Positions 1 to 12,300 of a DNA stretch of 64,000 nt are shown in pieces (position 1 is the stretch's first letter; the number at the start of each line of letters is the position of its first letter). The DNA lies in contig CAIIXF020000001.1 of NCBI GenBank assembly GCA_903813345.2, forward strand, positions 30,677,915 through 30,741,914. Reading direction: 5' to 3'. The translations under genes and the position numbers were made by a program. A model generated the notes under the pieces. That model worked only from the letters and a program-made list of their open reading frames with translations. It ran no database searches and had not been told where the DNA came from. This stretch comes from Owenia fusiformis. Its lineage: Eukaryota > Annelida > Polychaeta > Sabellida > Oweniidae.

Positions 1-3000
1 GATGATTCCTAGAATGCACCAGGACATCCTCCATCCCAGGTTTACAAAATCCATTCCTCCTTCAACTTCTTTAGAGGAATAAGGGTAAACAAGATAATCT
101 GTATTTTGGAGCTTGCTACCCAAAATCAGAGGATGATACCAGGTAGACTTGTGTCCTTCAACAGCCAGAATGAAGCTCATACCTTGCAGCTTTTCATACC
201 TTGCACCCATTTACAAAAGCATAAACTGAACCACTTGTGATGTCGCAAAACAAAAATTGCACTCACATAGCAAGTGGTTATTAGTTTCAGCTACATGTAT
301 ATATTTCACCATGTAGATAAAGCTCTGATTCGCCTATCAGTAAAGCAACATTTTGTCTGTATTTTCAGAACTGATATGCTCTTTGATTAGATCAGGTTCC
401 TTGAAAAATGAATAATTTTCTGAGAACTATTTATACACTGGCAGGTACTAATGAATAATAGGCTTCTCTTTTGTAAATGAGTGTTTTCACTTGTTTTTCA
501 GCGACTGTCTTTGGTCCCCCATTATTTAACAGACTAAAGGGTTGATGCATCGCAACATTATCCATGATTAAACTCTCGCATGTCATCATTTCAAATATCA
601 CTATAAGCCTCCAATGTCATTTGTTACATGTCATTTGTTTTGAGCTTTTGGCACTGAAGAACACTGCAACACTGATTATCCTCATAGTTGTTCATTTAAC
701 TGTGTAGATGTGCTTACATTATACATGAAAGGTATCCATCTCAAGAGGTGTATTGGTTGAATTATGGATGAATCACAGCTGGGATATTGCCATATCGTAT
801 GGATGTAAGGGGGTACCCTTCAGTCTTCATACATGCATCTGTGTGTGTGGGTGTCTTATGTGGTGGGTCACCTTTTATTTCCTCGTAATATCAGTTCACA
901 CTCCCACCATTTGCCTTTGCCTGGAATATTAGAAAATAAAACATTACCAAGGCAATAACATGCTAAATGTCACCACCTGCCATTTGTTACAAATTACAAC
1001 TGCCAAACACTGTCCACAAAAAACTGGAGACTATATAACAACATGTCACCACTTCTGGTTTATTAGTAATTTTATACAGTGCTGTAATGATCTTGATCAG
1101 GACAGGTAGTTTTTCAATCATGATCATAATGAGCATCCCTATGAGAAGTTTCATTTTTCCTGCCTAATTCTTTGTTGAAACCATGAGAGACTCTTTCCAT
1201 CTCAATTCAACAAGCATAATTCACTCCTCAATCACCAAACTATCTTATTTTTCTTTTGTCTATATGTAGTCAGTCATAAGTACCAAAGTTGTTACCTATT
1301 TACGGAGCATAGGGGTACATGGTCAAAATTGCTGAAAATAATCATCAACGCTAAATTGACTGAAGATATCTTAAGTGTATTGATGTTTGGAATAATGTGA
1401 CTTACCATGTGTTACAGGAGATTTTCCAACTAGAGTAAAGCCTACCCTCGTATAGAGAGGTATGAGATTGGAATGGCATATCAGAACTATTCTATCCACA
1501 CCGATCTGTGTGTCCTTTACTGCTTCAAGGAATGCTGTTAGGAGAACTGTTCCTACACCCTGAAATACAATTATATTACTCAGGTCAAAAAGCTAGGAGG
1601 GTCTCCTTTCTTTGAGGATATTTCATGAAAAATAGTTTGGATCTACAATTTGTTAATTCACTTGCAACCTTTAAACTTCTCCTTCTTCTCTACTTTTTGT
1701 TTATTGTTGAACTAACGTAAATGACTTGCTGGATACATTACCACAGCTGGAAAATGAAAAAAATTGTGGAGGGGATGACGAGAAAAAATTCAACAAATCT
1801 ATTAAATCAGAATGACAAAAATGATGAGATGGTTACGAATATCATACGAGCCTTAAACATTTTACCACACCTTGAGCTTATTCAATTATTGATGATTCAT
1901 TTGTTGAATTTTATGCAATTGCAAAACATGTTCAATTCCTCTACACACATTAGTTCATTTTACAGCAGTGATTACTTTCCTTTAAGAATTGATAAGATCC
2001 TCAAATCATTATGTTGAAAACATGAGTTCAACTAACCTTCCTCCTCATGTCAGGTGCAACACACAGTGAGTGAATACACACAGAACCTGAAAAAGAGAAA
2101 CATGAAATAAATGAAATCACTTCTATGTCACCCAAAGATAATGAACTGGAGAACTTGCTACCCTCTTACTGTAGATGGGTTTGAATCTGAAGAAAATCCA
2201 ATGAGTAGTTTACTGTTATGGCAATGATAGGTTTTATGGAAGAACTTCTTAAATGGCTTATCAAAACCAAGATGGCTGCCAAAAGGTTTGTTAAATGTAG
2301 AACAAATTAATGAATTAAAAATATCGCCAAATTAAATAGTCACCAAAATCCTTGGGAATATGACATGTCTTTCATTCAGTGCACTTCCAGTTATAAGAAA
2401 GATACCAAGATGGTCGGGCCGTTTAAATTTATAGAAACAAGAAATACTGAAGAAATTTATGTAAATAACAAGAAATATTGAAGAAATTGTTGATCAACAA
2501 CACTGACAATGAGTATATTGAATTTGGTTAGACGACAGGATGTCTGGGACACTTGAAAATCCACCAATTTAAATACACGCCAATATGCCCAAAAACACAA
2601 AATCGCCAAATTAAGTAGCACCAAATTAAAGATAAATACAGTAAATACTTCTTTGCAACTTTGAAAAGCCAACATTTCTCATTAAAACCAATGGTGTATA
2701 CTATAAATACTACTTTGCATCTAAGATAGGCCAACAACATTGTTTGCATATTTTGAAACACTTTATAAAAGAAAATGAAAAAGTTTGAAAAACACTCTAT
2801 ATAAAATATCAAATTATAAATAAAATCAACAACAAAGCCAGGAACTGGAAAATGTCAATGTGCATTGCATGTCAGATATACCACTTATTTTAAATAGTAT
2901 CTCAATCATCCTTTTATTACTTACTAAAGAGAAATGTAAATAACTTTGTAATGTTAAATTGTTTGTTTTGAGATTACTGTTATATTATAGATAAGAATCC

Positions 3001-6000
3001 ATAAGGGCCCTCTTATGTTCTAAAGTAGGTGAGCAAATATTTGAAAACCCAAATAACAGGATATTCTGGCATGAATGATCAACAATAAAATATGTGTATC
3101 TATGATTTTGTTGTAAGACTATCTCATTGGATAACACAAACAACCTTTGAAGATGGTACAAATATTTTCCAATAATGTATCTATGAGTAAAAGTGTGAGA
3201 TTTATGTTGATTCATGCAGATAGCACTATATACATGTATGTATATATTGTATATTTAAAATAGTTTATTTTAGTACTGGTAGAGAAAAGTTAATTTTAAT
3301 CAGAAAGTTGGTGTGACTGATAAAACATGTACATATTGTATATCATATTTTCTAAATAAGAGACAGAACTCAACTTTTAATCCTGTTGTCTCAACTCATT
3401 TGTTCTTTCTAACCTAATATGGTCTATGGTAAGGGGGGGGGGCATTTTATTCTATGCAATAGATGATGGCAATTTACAATGTAAAATGACATTATTTTAC
3501 CTCCATTAGGGATGTGCATGTTCATGGACTCCCCAGTCAGTGATGTCCCATGGTATCTTGTTGCACAAATGAACTAGAAAAAAGAAGTGATAAAAGAATA
3601 TGTTAAGCCAATTTTGCACTGTATGTTTGTACATCTGTTTTGGCAGTTGGTAAAATACATTTCATTTTATAACATTCACTTATCAAAACCATTATTGTTT
3701 AGTTGTCTAAAATATAATTTTTTGCGACACTGCACAATGGACATTCTTAATACTTTTGGTACAAACTCATCATTTTTACTTTACCCGGGGCGGACAATAT
3801 AAAGTCTTCCTAAGCATAAATTATCAGAATGACCCTTACCCCTATCAGGGTGCTACGTATGAAACAGCCAAGAAACAGTTCTGGGGCTTCATCCTGCCTG
3901 TAAACTAGCATTTGTCTTGAGGCAGCCTCTTCTTTGGGATACCCTAAATAAATAAAAAAGAACAAGATAAATAAAAAATAAAAATGAAAAATACGAAATT
4001 GTTGTACAAAGAAATTTTCTTAGTACTTAGTAATTCTTAGAAGGTGTGAACTGAAAACAAGAATAAACTTCCAATATTTATACATAAATAGATATTCTAT
4101 TGACATTTGAATGTTGTTACAACGCTTTTGTGGGTATATTTCTCTTTAAATATACTCTCTCTCTGAAAATGAAACAGAGTTATATGCTTATAAAAGAAAG
4201 CATTTAAGGATGTTTGTTCAATGTCAATAAGCCTTAACAAAAGAACTTAAGGTATATTACACATGTTTTATGAGTTGAAATGATATTATGAAGAATTACC
4301 ATTGCTAGGCAAATAATTTTCAAAGAATTTAAATAGGATTATTATTGCAAGGAGCCAAGTCTATTGATATCCAGTAATAAACTGGACATTGCTGGGTAGC
4401 CTATATAAGATTCCCCAAAATACTTGAATGATTCGTGTTCCATATAATGTACATACATTTAATGTGCACAATACTTCAAGTTCAAAAAATCTTGTCAACT
4501 CATGTGAATATTATCTACTTTACTAATTAAAAAAGCAATTAATTAGTTAACATGTACTTTCAAAACCTACAGAGATAAAACTTAAATTTTAAATGTACTG
4601 TTTCAACAGGACTGAGATGAAGTTTATATACACCCTTATAAATGACGATGTATAAACTTCTTATCTCAATGATAACAGCCATCAATAGCAGAGGTCTAAT
4701 GACAATAAATACTAGTAGTTTGTAGATTGAAATAGGTAGAATCAGATAAAGGTACATCTTTTCCAATAGCAGAATACATATGTTTTGTCTTATTGATTAT
4801 GTGCATAGTTCTTGTTAGGTCGAGTTCTGCTCTAGTTTTGAAAATGCCACTTCAGTTTAATTACATGTGTATGCAGCCGCAGGGAAATATACGAGTACAG
4901 CATTTGGAAGAGCTTAGAGTAGACATTTCTAGTATTTCTGTATCCAGAATTGTAATACATGTATATGAACTATTAACTGTTTGATTAACTGACATTATAT
5001 CATGAATCAGTTTGAGGTAATATATTGGAGATACATTTAGATTTTCTATACGACAGACCTTTAATACCATTTTAATTAGACCATCATTCCAATTAGCCAG
5101 ATGCCACTTGAAACAAAATGTAAAATGTTTTTCTTCCCTTCCAACCTTTCTAAAGAGGTCACAACCTTCCTAAATATCTATGAGGGTTATACTTATGGCT
5201 TACTGCATGAACTTCAGCTTGCTATAAAAATCAGAGAGCTCAGGAGACGAGAAGGGGCGTATAGCCATCAAATGTCACGGGATGCGATTTTTGAGTTTGC
5301 ATCAGAAGTGAACATACTGTACTATATGGTGCATTCTAAGCATTTCAAATTATAATTTGTTAATATTTTTTCAACAAATTTTACCAAATAACTTTTTTCT
5401 TTTTTGTGCGGGTGGGGGTTTTGGATTCATTGCAACCATCACCCACCCCCCCCCCCCCCCCTCCTCCTGGCTAGTGGCTACGCCCATGAAATGTACCAGG
5501 TAATTATGTCACGACTGCTATTGACGATGATGAAGCTTCATGAACATGGTACAAACAAACATTTGCCCTTGATCACCGAACAGTTACTGAAGCACTGGCG
5601 GATCTGGGGGGGAGGCCAGGGGCCCGGGCCCCCCCCCCCTTGGGTGGGCCCAGAAAAAAAAATTGTGCCCAAAAAAAATTTTTAACCAAAAAAGGCCTCA
5701 AGGCCCCAAAAAGTAGGCCTTTTTGGTCATAAATTGGCCTTCTAAGGCCTTATCTTTTAATTTTAGGCCAAATTTTGAAGAAAACGGGCTTCAAAATTTC
5801 AAAATTTGGGCCAACTTTGGGGTTTTAGGTGCCCAAAATTTTTTCCGTTTTTTTCTTAGACCAGAAGTTTGCCCCCCCCCTTGTTGGTTCCCAGATCCGC
5901 CCCTGCTGTAACATTGTAACACCTTGAAGTGTAAACTGTACTGTACATAGGCCCACTGTAGAGTCCATTTCACTGCTTCAGTTCGTCAGTAGAACGGCAA

Positions 6001-6677
6001 AAATAAGAAATTGGGAGACCATTGTACAATAATATATGGAAAAGTATATTCATAATGTACATGAATGACATTTGTATATCTTGGATTGCTTCTAGTTTGG
6101 CTTATAAAGTGTGTGGCCTCTTATATTTGGATGTTTCTATGCCATGTTATTTTCAATAAGATTAACATGGCTGATATTCTTCAAATTACAAGACGGCACA
6201 GGTTTATTGCACAAAAAACTAAAAAATCTGAAATATACAAATGTCATTCATGTACATTATGAATATACTTTTCCATATATTATTGCACAATGGTCTCCCA
6301 ATTTCTTATTTTTGCCGTTCTACTGACGAACTGAAGCAGTGAAATGGACTCTAGCTTAGTATGTATCCAACAGACCGAATATAATATTCGGTCTGAATAT
6401 TTATTCAGACGAAGGATACAGTCTACACTGTAGCTGGTGATCACTCATGTGTATACTGGTTCAGATTTCTGTCTTTCTATGTTATGGCTGGCTACATTTG
6501 ACTTTATATATGGTTCAGTAGACTGAAGCCTCCCTTTGCAAAATCACAACAGATTTGCAATTTTGATGTGTTATGTTTTTAATTTGATACAAGAAAACTG
6601 CACTCTTTACCTATTTTCTCCAATTGATATGCCTTTTCCACATCTTTCTTTGATATTGGGTAGATCTCATAGGCCAT
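1..6677 (-). CDS. AANAT-like GNAT N-acetyltransferase (partial, runs off left edge)
   Basis: Six minus-strand exons join in frame: 6611-6677 (starts at ATG 6675-6677), 3840-3943, 3501-3573, 2037-2086, 1406-1559 and 1-155. Donors and acceptors are GT-AG. The visible product is 201 codons, still open at the window edge. Motifs in order: YPKEEAAS near residue 24, then FLGCFIRSTLIG and FICATRYHGTSLTG, then the acetyl-CoA-binding core CVAPDMRRKGVGTVLL (the R/Q-x-x-G-x-G/A pyrophosphate loop of GNAT enzymes), then LYTRVGFTLVGKSPVTHG. These match the arylalkylamine (serotonin) N-acetyltransferase-like family also annotated as 'N-acetyltransferase C9.02c-like'. The family acetylates arylalkylamines or related amines from acetyl-CoA in the cytosol; the substrate here is unknown. 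The last acceptor is uncertain: 155 gives ...THGHKSTWYHP, and 182 gives the same frame with 9 extra codons. The gene is divergent from EEF1E1. Confidence 0.84.
156..1405 (-). other. Intron of the AANAT-like gene
   Basis: No coding exon is seen. Around 950-1065 it carries a dispersed repeat whose wording (TGTCACCACCTGCCATTTGTTAC... and GTCACCACTTCTGG) recurs near 24000 and 50240 in this window. The rest is unremarkable AT-rich intron. Confidence 0.6.
2300..2545. repeat. Dispersed repeat, copy 1 (partner near 59285-59505)
   Basis: A stretch of about 240 bases in an AANAT-like intron is closely similar to 59285-59505. Shared words include GTGCACTTCC with AAGAAAGATA, GAAATATTG, AGAAATTGTT, and ATCAACAACACTGAC followed by ATGAGTAT. 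It is preceded and followed by the phrase CCAAATTAAATAG, which also recurs near 2607 and 33964. No coding capacity is apparent. It is probably a non-autonomous element of unknown class. Confidence 0.65.
5596..5906. mobile_element. Non-autonomous element with GGCGGATCTGGG termini, copy 1
   Basis: The left end CACTGGCGGATCTGGG and the right end CCCAGATCCGCCCCTG are inverted complements. The interior is GC/homopolymer-rich at the ends (long C, G and A runs) with repeated GGCC words. A second copy begins near 63876 and runs off the window. No convincing target-site duplication was found. CA...TG termini of this type are common in short hAT-derived elements, but the class is not proven. It lies in the first AANAT-like intron. 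Confidence 0.6.
5961..6351. mobile_element. TA-flanked foldback MITE (GAGTCCATTTCACTG family), complete copy
   Basis: The arms 5961-6079 and 6233-6351 are about 119 bases each and nearly perfect inverted complements (for example ATTGTACAAT against ATTGTGCAAT). Both sides are flanked by TA (5959-5960 and 6352-6353), as in Tc1/mariner-type insertion. The central 150 bases contain no credible ORF. Related copies lie at 18036-18341 (one arm truncated), about 18350-18660 (diverged) and about 61905-62030 (end fragment). It sits in the first intron of the AANAT-like gene. Confidence 0.88.
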
Positions 6678-6780
6678 CGTTTATTTAATATTTACAATTT
6701 CCCTTTACAAGTCAATAATTTGTTCACTATAATCCCAAAGAGCTATGACTCACAGTCAGCACTATCAATGGTATACTTTA

Positions 6781-9056
6781 CCTTTAGTAATAGAAGAGAG
6801 AAGTTCAAAAGCTGTTTGTCACGATATTTACCGATCCATCCACTCTCTCCAATACGCATGCGCAGCCCGATGTAAAAAATAAGGCAGTGACTGGAGAGCC
6901 TAAAATTTTAGGCTCTTTAGCAATTTGGTAACCCATTTGGCTAAAGAGCCTTAAATTTTAAGGTTCTTTGGCATTTCGGCTAGAAAGCCTTAAATAGGGT
7001 CTTTAGCATTTTGATTGCCAATTTTGCTAGAGAGCCAGCCTTAAAGGAATTCTAAGTGACGGAAATGACAAAATATTGCTTCTGGGACGAGATCAAACGA
7101 TTTTGACATATTTTTACTCAACCTGTTTTGTAATTTAACAATCAACACAAATTAACATACTATATTTAAGCAGATACCGGAGATATTCATAAAAATATAT
7201 TTTTTTGATCGATAAACTCACCGATTATTAAACCGGAAGTGTCTTCTCTGAGGTCCGCGAAGAAAACGAAGAAGGAAACATACAACGATTTTATTCATTT
7301 CACTTTTGCAGTGGATTTGATTTTAAATGCTTCTAAATGATCCTTGAATGCTTACTTTGACTTCCTATAAGAACTGTTTTGACTTCCCCACTTCATAAAA
7401 CGAACATTATCACTTTTTACTCGACTCGTAAATTTACTTCCGGTCTACCGAAAAAAAGTTCTTATAACCTTTTCAATCCTCAGTCTAAATTTGGCTTTTT
7501 AAAGGTTCAGTAACCTTCGTGGTGCGGCAACTTGGAGCAGTCATATACTTGTTCAATTTTACTAATCAGTAAAGATTTTGATGTTTAGAATAGGCCCTTG
7601 GGAGAATGGTGTTGAGGTCACATTTAGTGATGCCCAATTGGAGGCTAGCTTAAAAAAACGTTGATACAAATGAAGGACTTTTGAAGGGGAAGTTTTTGCA
7701 AAAAATTGAAAAAATATTTTGTGCCTCTTGTCATTTGAAAATCCTAAAAATCGGCATGGGAATCTAATAGGCAATAGATTTGGAAGTGTATTCTCTGATG
7801 TCCCCGGGCTGGTGTCCCTACATTCCCGATAAACTGCATCATGATGTGCTGTATCTAGAATTCAACAAGATCATTTTCTTCATCCCAAAGTCTCCTTCAT
7901 ACTTTTTGCCACCTTCAAATGGGATTCCCCGTATGCTGTAAGCTTGTGAATATAGTAAAGCCAATACAAGTGATTAATTTCATTAAACATGGATGGTTGA
8001 GCGTTGGAGCGAGCCCATGAATTTTAAAAAAATTGTGTACATAATATCCGGACCTCAGAGAACAAACTTCATAATGAAAAAAATTGTACCAACATTGAAT
8101 CGAACCTGCGCCGTGGGAGTATTAGGCGAACGCCATAACCACAAAACTAGAGTGTGTTTTCTTTTTGTAAAATCTATATTTCAATAATAAAACATATGTA
8201 AATAATATAATTATACATAGACCCAGTTACATTGTTTAATTTCTGTACAGTTTTTCATTTTCAAAATATGCATGCATACTTCCAGTTTTGTCTCTATTGA
8301 AAAATTGTATTTCCCTCCTGGTCATTAAAACTTCTTTATAATTCTTATACTTAGTTATTCATATAATTTGTTCAAAAGTGATATTATCAAAAAAATTCCA
8401 TATATCCCTTATTTTTGTACACTCATAAAAATTATGTTTAACATTGTCAATTACATTACAATTTTAAAAAGAAATATCTCTAATTCTAAAACCATTTAAA
8501 ATCTCATTACATGGATATACGTTGTGTAATGTTTTCCAATGAATAATTAAGAGTTTGGTATCTACTTTGCACTCAAATGCTCTAATCCAAGTTGCACATG
8601 AAATATCCTTACCATTATACTGTAGAAACAATTTTCTTTTATCTGTACATATAATCCAAAATCTGATGTTTCATAACATATTATCTCTATACCATTTAAA
8701 TATACTAGAGTGGCTTGTACAGACATTACCTTTAAGGCTCTTTGGCCGAAGTGCTAAAGAACCTTAAAATGTAGGCTCTCCAGTCACTGCCTTATTTTTA
8801 ACATCGCTGCACATGCGTATTGGAGGGAGTGGAGGGATCGAGTGTGAGTTTGGACCAACTTTTGCAAGTTTGACCAGGAAATCACCTTTCATTTGGTATG
8901 TTAGTAACCTTTTTGATCGTATTGGTATGTAAGAATCATATATATGTCGAAATATAAGCATAAATGTCACAGTTTGAAGGATAAATGTCAGAATATTTAC
9001 CGGAAGTGTTTATATTTCCAAAGAGCTTTCGGACTTTTCTCTTCTATTACTAAAGG
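6781..9056. mobile_element. 2.28-kb terminal-inverted-repeat element between divergent genes
   Basis: The left end CCTTTAGTAATAGAAGAG is matched by the right end CTCTTCTATTACTAAAGG, each bordered by TA (6779-6780 and 9057-9058). Further inside, inverted matches continue in patches: CCAATACGCATGCGCAG near 6850 pairs with CTGCACATGCGTATTGG near 8805, and AAGGCAGTGACTGGAGAGCC near 6882 pairs with GGCTCTCCAGTCACTGCC near 8773. Several AGGCTCTTTAGC-like words repeat between 6900 and 7030. No transposase ORF survives; a LINE relic lies inside. It is most simply a non-autonomous Tc1/mariner-like or composite foldback element. The outer ends are good evidence, while internal continuity is inferred. 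Confidence 0.7.
8235..8600 (-). pseudogene. Decayed LINE ORF2 C-terminal fragment (zf-RVT-like)
   Basis: Read on the minus strand from about 8590 downward, the translation gives IIHWKTLHNVYPCNEIL, GFRIRDISF, a stop codon, then NCNVIDNVKHNFYECTKIRD and further text ending in a second stop. The order 'LLH.iyPtNe.L...girds..C..C...e...H.f.eC' is the C-terminal cysteine/histidine segment of L1/Tx1-like non-LTR retrotransposon ORF2 proteins. Two in-frame stops and the lack of an upstream reverse transcriptase show it is dead. It lies inside the 6781-9056 element. Confidence 0.65.
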
Positions 9057-9360
9057 TAGATTGATGGTGATGACTTTGCTATGACTAATACATCTGAAGA
9101 TGTAGAGTTTGATTTGAATCTTGAATCTTGCTTCTGAACTTGAAAGGAGCATAGTTGAATTTATATCCATTGTTCAAGGAGTGCCAAATATCTCAATGTA
9201 AATTAACTAAGAAATATGTGATTTTATGTCTAATAAATATAGAAACATATCAAATACGATTTCACAGACATGTTTTATCCATTAAATATAGTTTATATCA
9301 TATTTCGAACACAGCGAAAATGACAACACTGAATGATCAGTAAGTACTTCCGGTTCAAAA

Positions 9361-12300
9361 ATGTGGAAAAATGAAATTTTCCAAATTTCTCGATATTTTG
9401 GTGTTTCTTGCGGTAATGTGACGCTCGATGAACAGTTCAGGGTATGTTAAATACTTTCATGTAAAAATTATTGATAATTATTCCCATATAATACTTAAAA
9501 GGATCGTCGAATGGGCACATTGGACATTTAAAGGATTTGTTTTTAGAAAATAAAAAATAAAATCACGGCCATGCAATTATTATCAATATATTATATCATT
9601 TATAGATAAATGTTAGATTCTTTATAGATTCTAATCATTTATGAAAATCATTTTGGTGTCTAATTTAATACTAAAACTCCCCATACAAACCTGTATCAGG
9701 CCTGTCAACTGTCCCGCAATTTGCGTATTTGTCACGCATTTGCTGAAGAATTTGAAGTCACGCCAGTTTTTTTTGCGTGACACAAAATGTCACGCAAATA
9801 CGCATTTTACCTGGTAATTGTCACGCAAATATGTTTCTGTAAAAAATTTTTCAAAATATGTTTATGATACGGTAAAAATACGAACGTCGGAAAAAAAACG
9901 AACGCAATTTGTTCGGATTTGTCACGCGAATCCCGTATATGTCACGCATGTTCATTGGAAATTTTCGCCCCCCCCCCCCCCCCCCCCCCCCCCCCTGGGG
10001 AATTCCCCTTCCGACATTTTGAAAATTGCTGATATATTTCCAATGTAAAAACTAAAATCTCTTCGTTCTGCCGATAAACCCATACAATTGGCGATCTAAC
10101 AACATAAAAAGAATACTAAAATTCAAATCCTTTATCCGTTGGTTTGTCAGTTGGTTCATTTTTTCATTCATTTCTCCATTCATTCTTTTGTTTGCAAGCA
10201 ATGCAAGCAATCCAGCATCAATAATTTGAATGTGAAAATGGTGGTTTCGTTGACAGGTCATCTTAACACCAAGTCAACTCAACCCAGTAAAACCAAACCC
10301 CAATTCAAATCAACCCCAGTAAAACTCAGCTTCTGTAAAACTCAACCCCAAGTCAAGTCAACCCTGTAAAACTCAACCCCATTCATTTCTGCAATTTCTT
10401 TATTTCTCTAGTCATTGCATATTTTCATATTAGGAAAATACAATTCTGGCAATTAACAATGTTTTTTAACAATGTTAATGTTTTAACAAAATTATTAATG
10501 ATCAACCTGAAAGGTATTACAAAAAACAAACTTATTTACAATATTCAAAATTAAAATAAAGATGACATGTGAAATAAGATTGAATCACATTAATTCCCTG
10601 TATTAACCCCTCGATAATTCTTCAGCATTTAGCAGTTGCTGTTAATCCCACATATTAATCCTATTAGCAAAAAAAATATGAATAATTAATTATTACTGTT
10701 TCATTGGGGAAGATTTAAAGTAAGTCCTTTCTCATTAAGTGTTAGTCTAGCTCCAAGCCCTTGCCAACAAGTGTGTCTGTGTGAGGTGAAGGGGGGGGGT
10801 TACAGAGGCTTGTAGCTAGACTTATTAAGTGTCTTGCTGTCTAATTTTTTGTTTATTGTACCACAGTACTATATGTCTGTTTTTTATTATTTGCAGATTC
10901 CATGTCTCACTGTTAAAGATGGCAATAAAGTTAAAGGAATTGCAACAATAGCTAAATATATTGCAAAGAATTGTAAACAACAAAATGGTATTTTAGGTAA
11001 ATATTGACTCTGAATATACATTTGAAAATAAGTTGCATTTTCAATGTTTTTGAAAATCTATGTATGATAATTTTTACTAAAATAGGCCTATAAGAACAGA
11101 CATTTTTACCTGACAAGTGGGGAAATGTCCTCAACATCACACTGTGCTATTTTCATAATTTCATTATGGTATCCCACTTTTAATTGCATTTCTTGGAAAG
11201 TGAAACAATGTCATTGTCTTTTGCTGATGGGCATGCATGTGGGCAGCATTTACATTTTGTCATCAAGATCACAAGGAAAATGTTCAATTTTTCAAAAGTT
11301 CAAATCTCATCATTCTCTGAATCCCCCCCCATGTTCTGTAATAGAGTAAACTCATGTATAGTAAGTTCATCTGTCTAATGTCATCTTTGTCAATGGCACG
11401 CTGCACCTTAACCTCTAGTACATGTCATTTTGGGGGTTTATTTGATCTAATAAACCACTGTAAAGACATTGTTACCTAGTAGTATCCCATTTATAGCCTG
11501 ATAACAGTGGACAAATGTTTTAGAAAACACAAAATGCAATGGAGTACCAGGTAATGAAAAAAGTCCTTGTGGATTTAGTTGACAATTTCGCGAAGATTAA
11601 TTTTCGCGATTTTACCATAATCACGAAAAACGTGAAACTAAATCACACGCAAAAAAATACAGAGTACAGTATATTTTTTTCATCTCAATTCCAGGAAAGT
11701 GTTTTGATTCAATCAAAATTATACAGTTGTCAGATATTGATTTGTCTTGTTATCACTTGTAACTGGTGCTGGAAGTTTTTTCCTGTATAAATTGTAGATT
11801 ATCCTGTCACAATCAAACTATTCATTCAAATAGTATATAAATGATCATTCTGATACTCATAGTATCTTTCTGTTTCACCAGAAACAAGGCTGAGAAGAAA
11901 TCAGATGTCATTTATCATGATGATAAATGCCTGAATAAATGACTGAACTTGACTGAATATAGTAATCAGGGGGCCATTAACAGAAACAAATTCGTAAAGT
12001 CCATTGTTCTCTTACTGTGATGTCATTATATCCATGGTCACAACAATTGATTTTTGAATTCCTTACTTTACAAAGTTTCTGTTAATGACCCCCAGTCCCA
12101 CAGACTAACATTTTAAGAGTAAAATCCAAGAAACCTATGAGAGTAATATGTGATTAATTTCTTCTTATGTTGTTTTTGCAGGCGCCTCTCTAGAAGATCA
12201 AGCGAATGTAGACCAATGGCTAGAATTCAGATCATCTAGACTTGACAGATATGGAACTGAAAAAGATCTTTCCTCAGTGTTAAAGGTATGTAACTGCGTG

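Larger units (their letters stand above)
6678..9360. other. Shared upstream region of AANAT-like and EEF1E1
   Basis: This is the interval between two divergent start codons. Almost all of it is occupied by the TIR element 6781-9056, leaving about 100 bases on the AANAT-like side and about 300 bases on the EEF1E1 side that could be native promoter. No TATA box was recognised. Non-coding first exons cannot be excluded. Confidence 0.7.
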
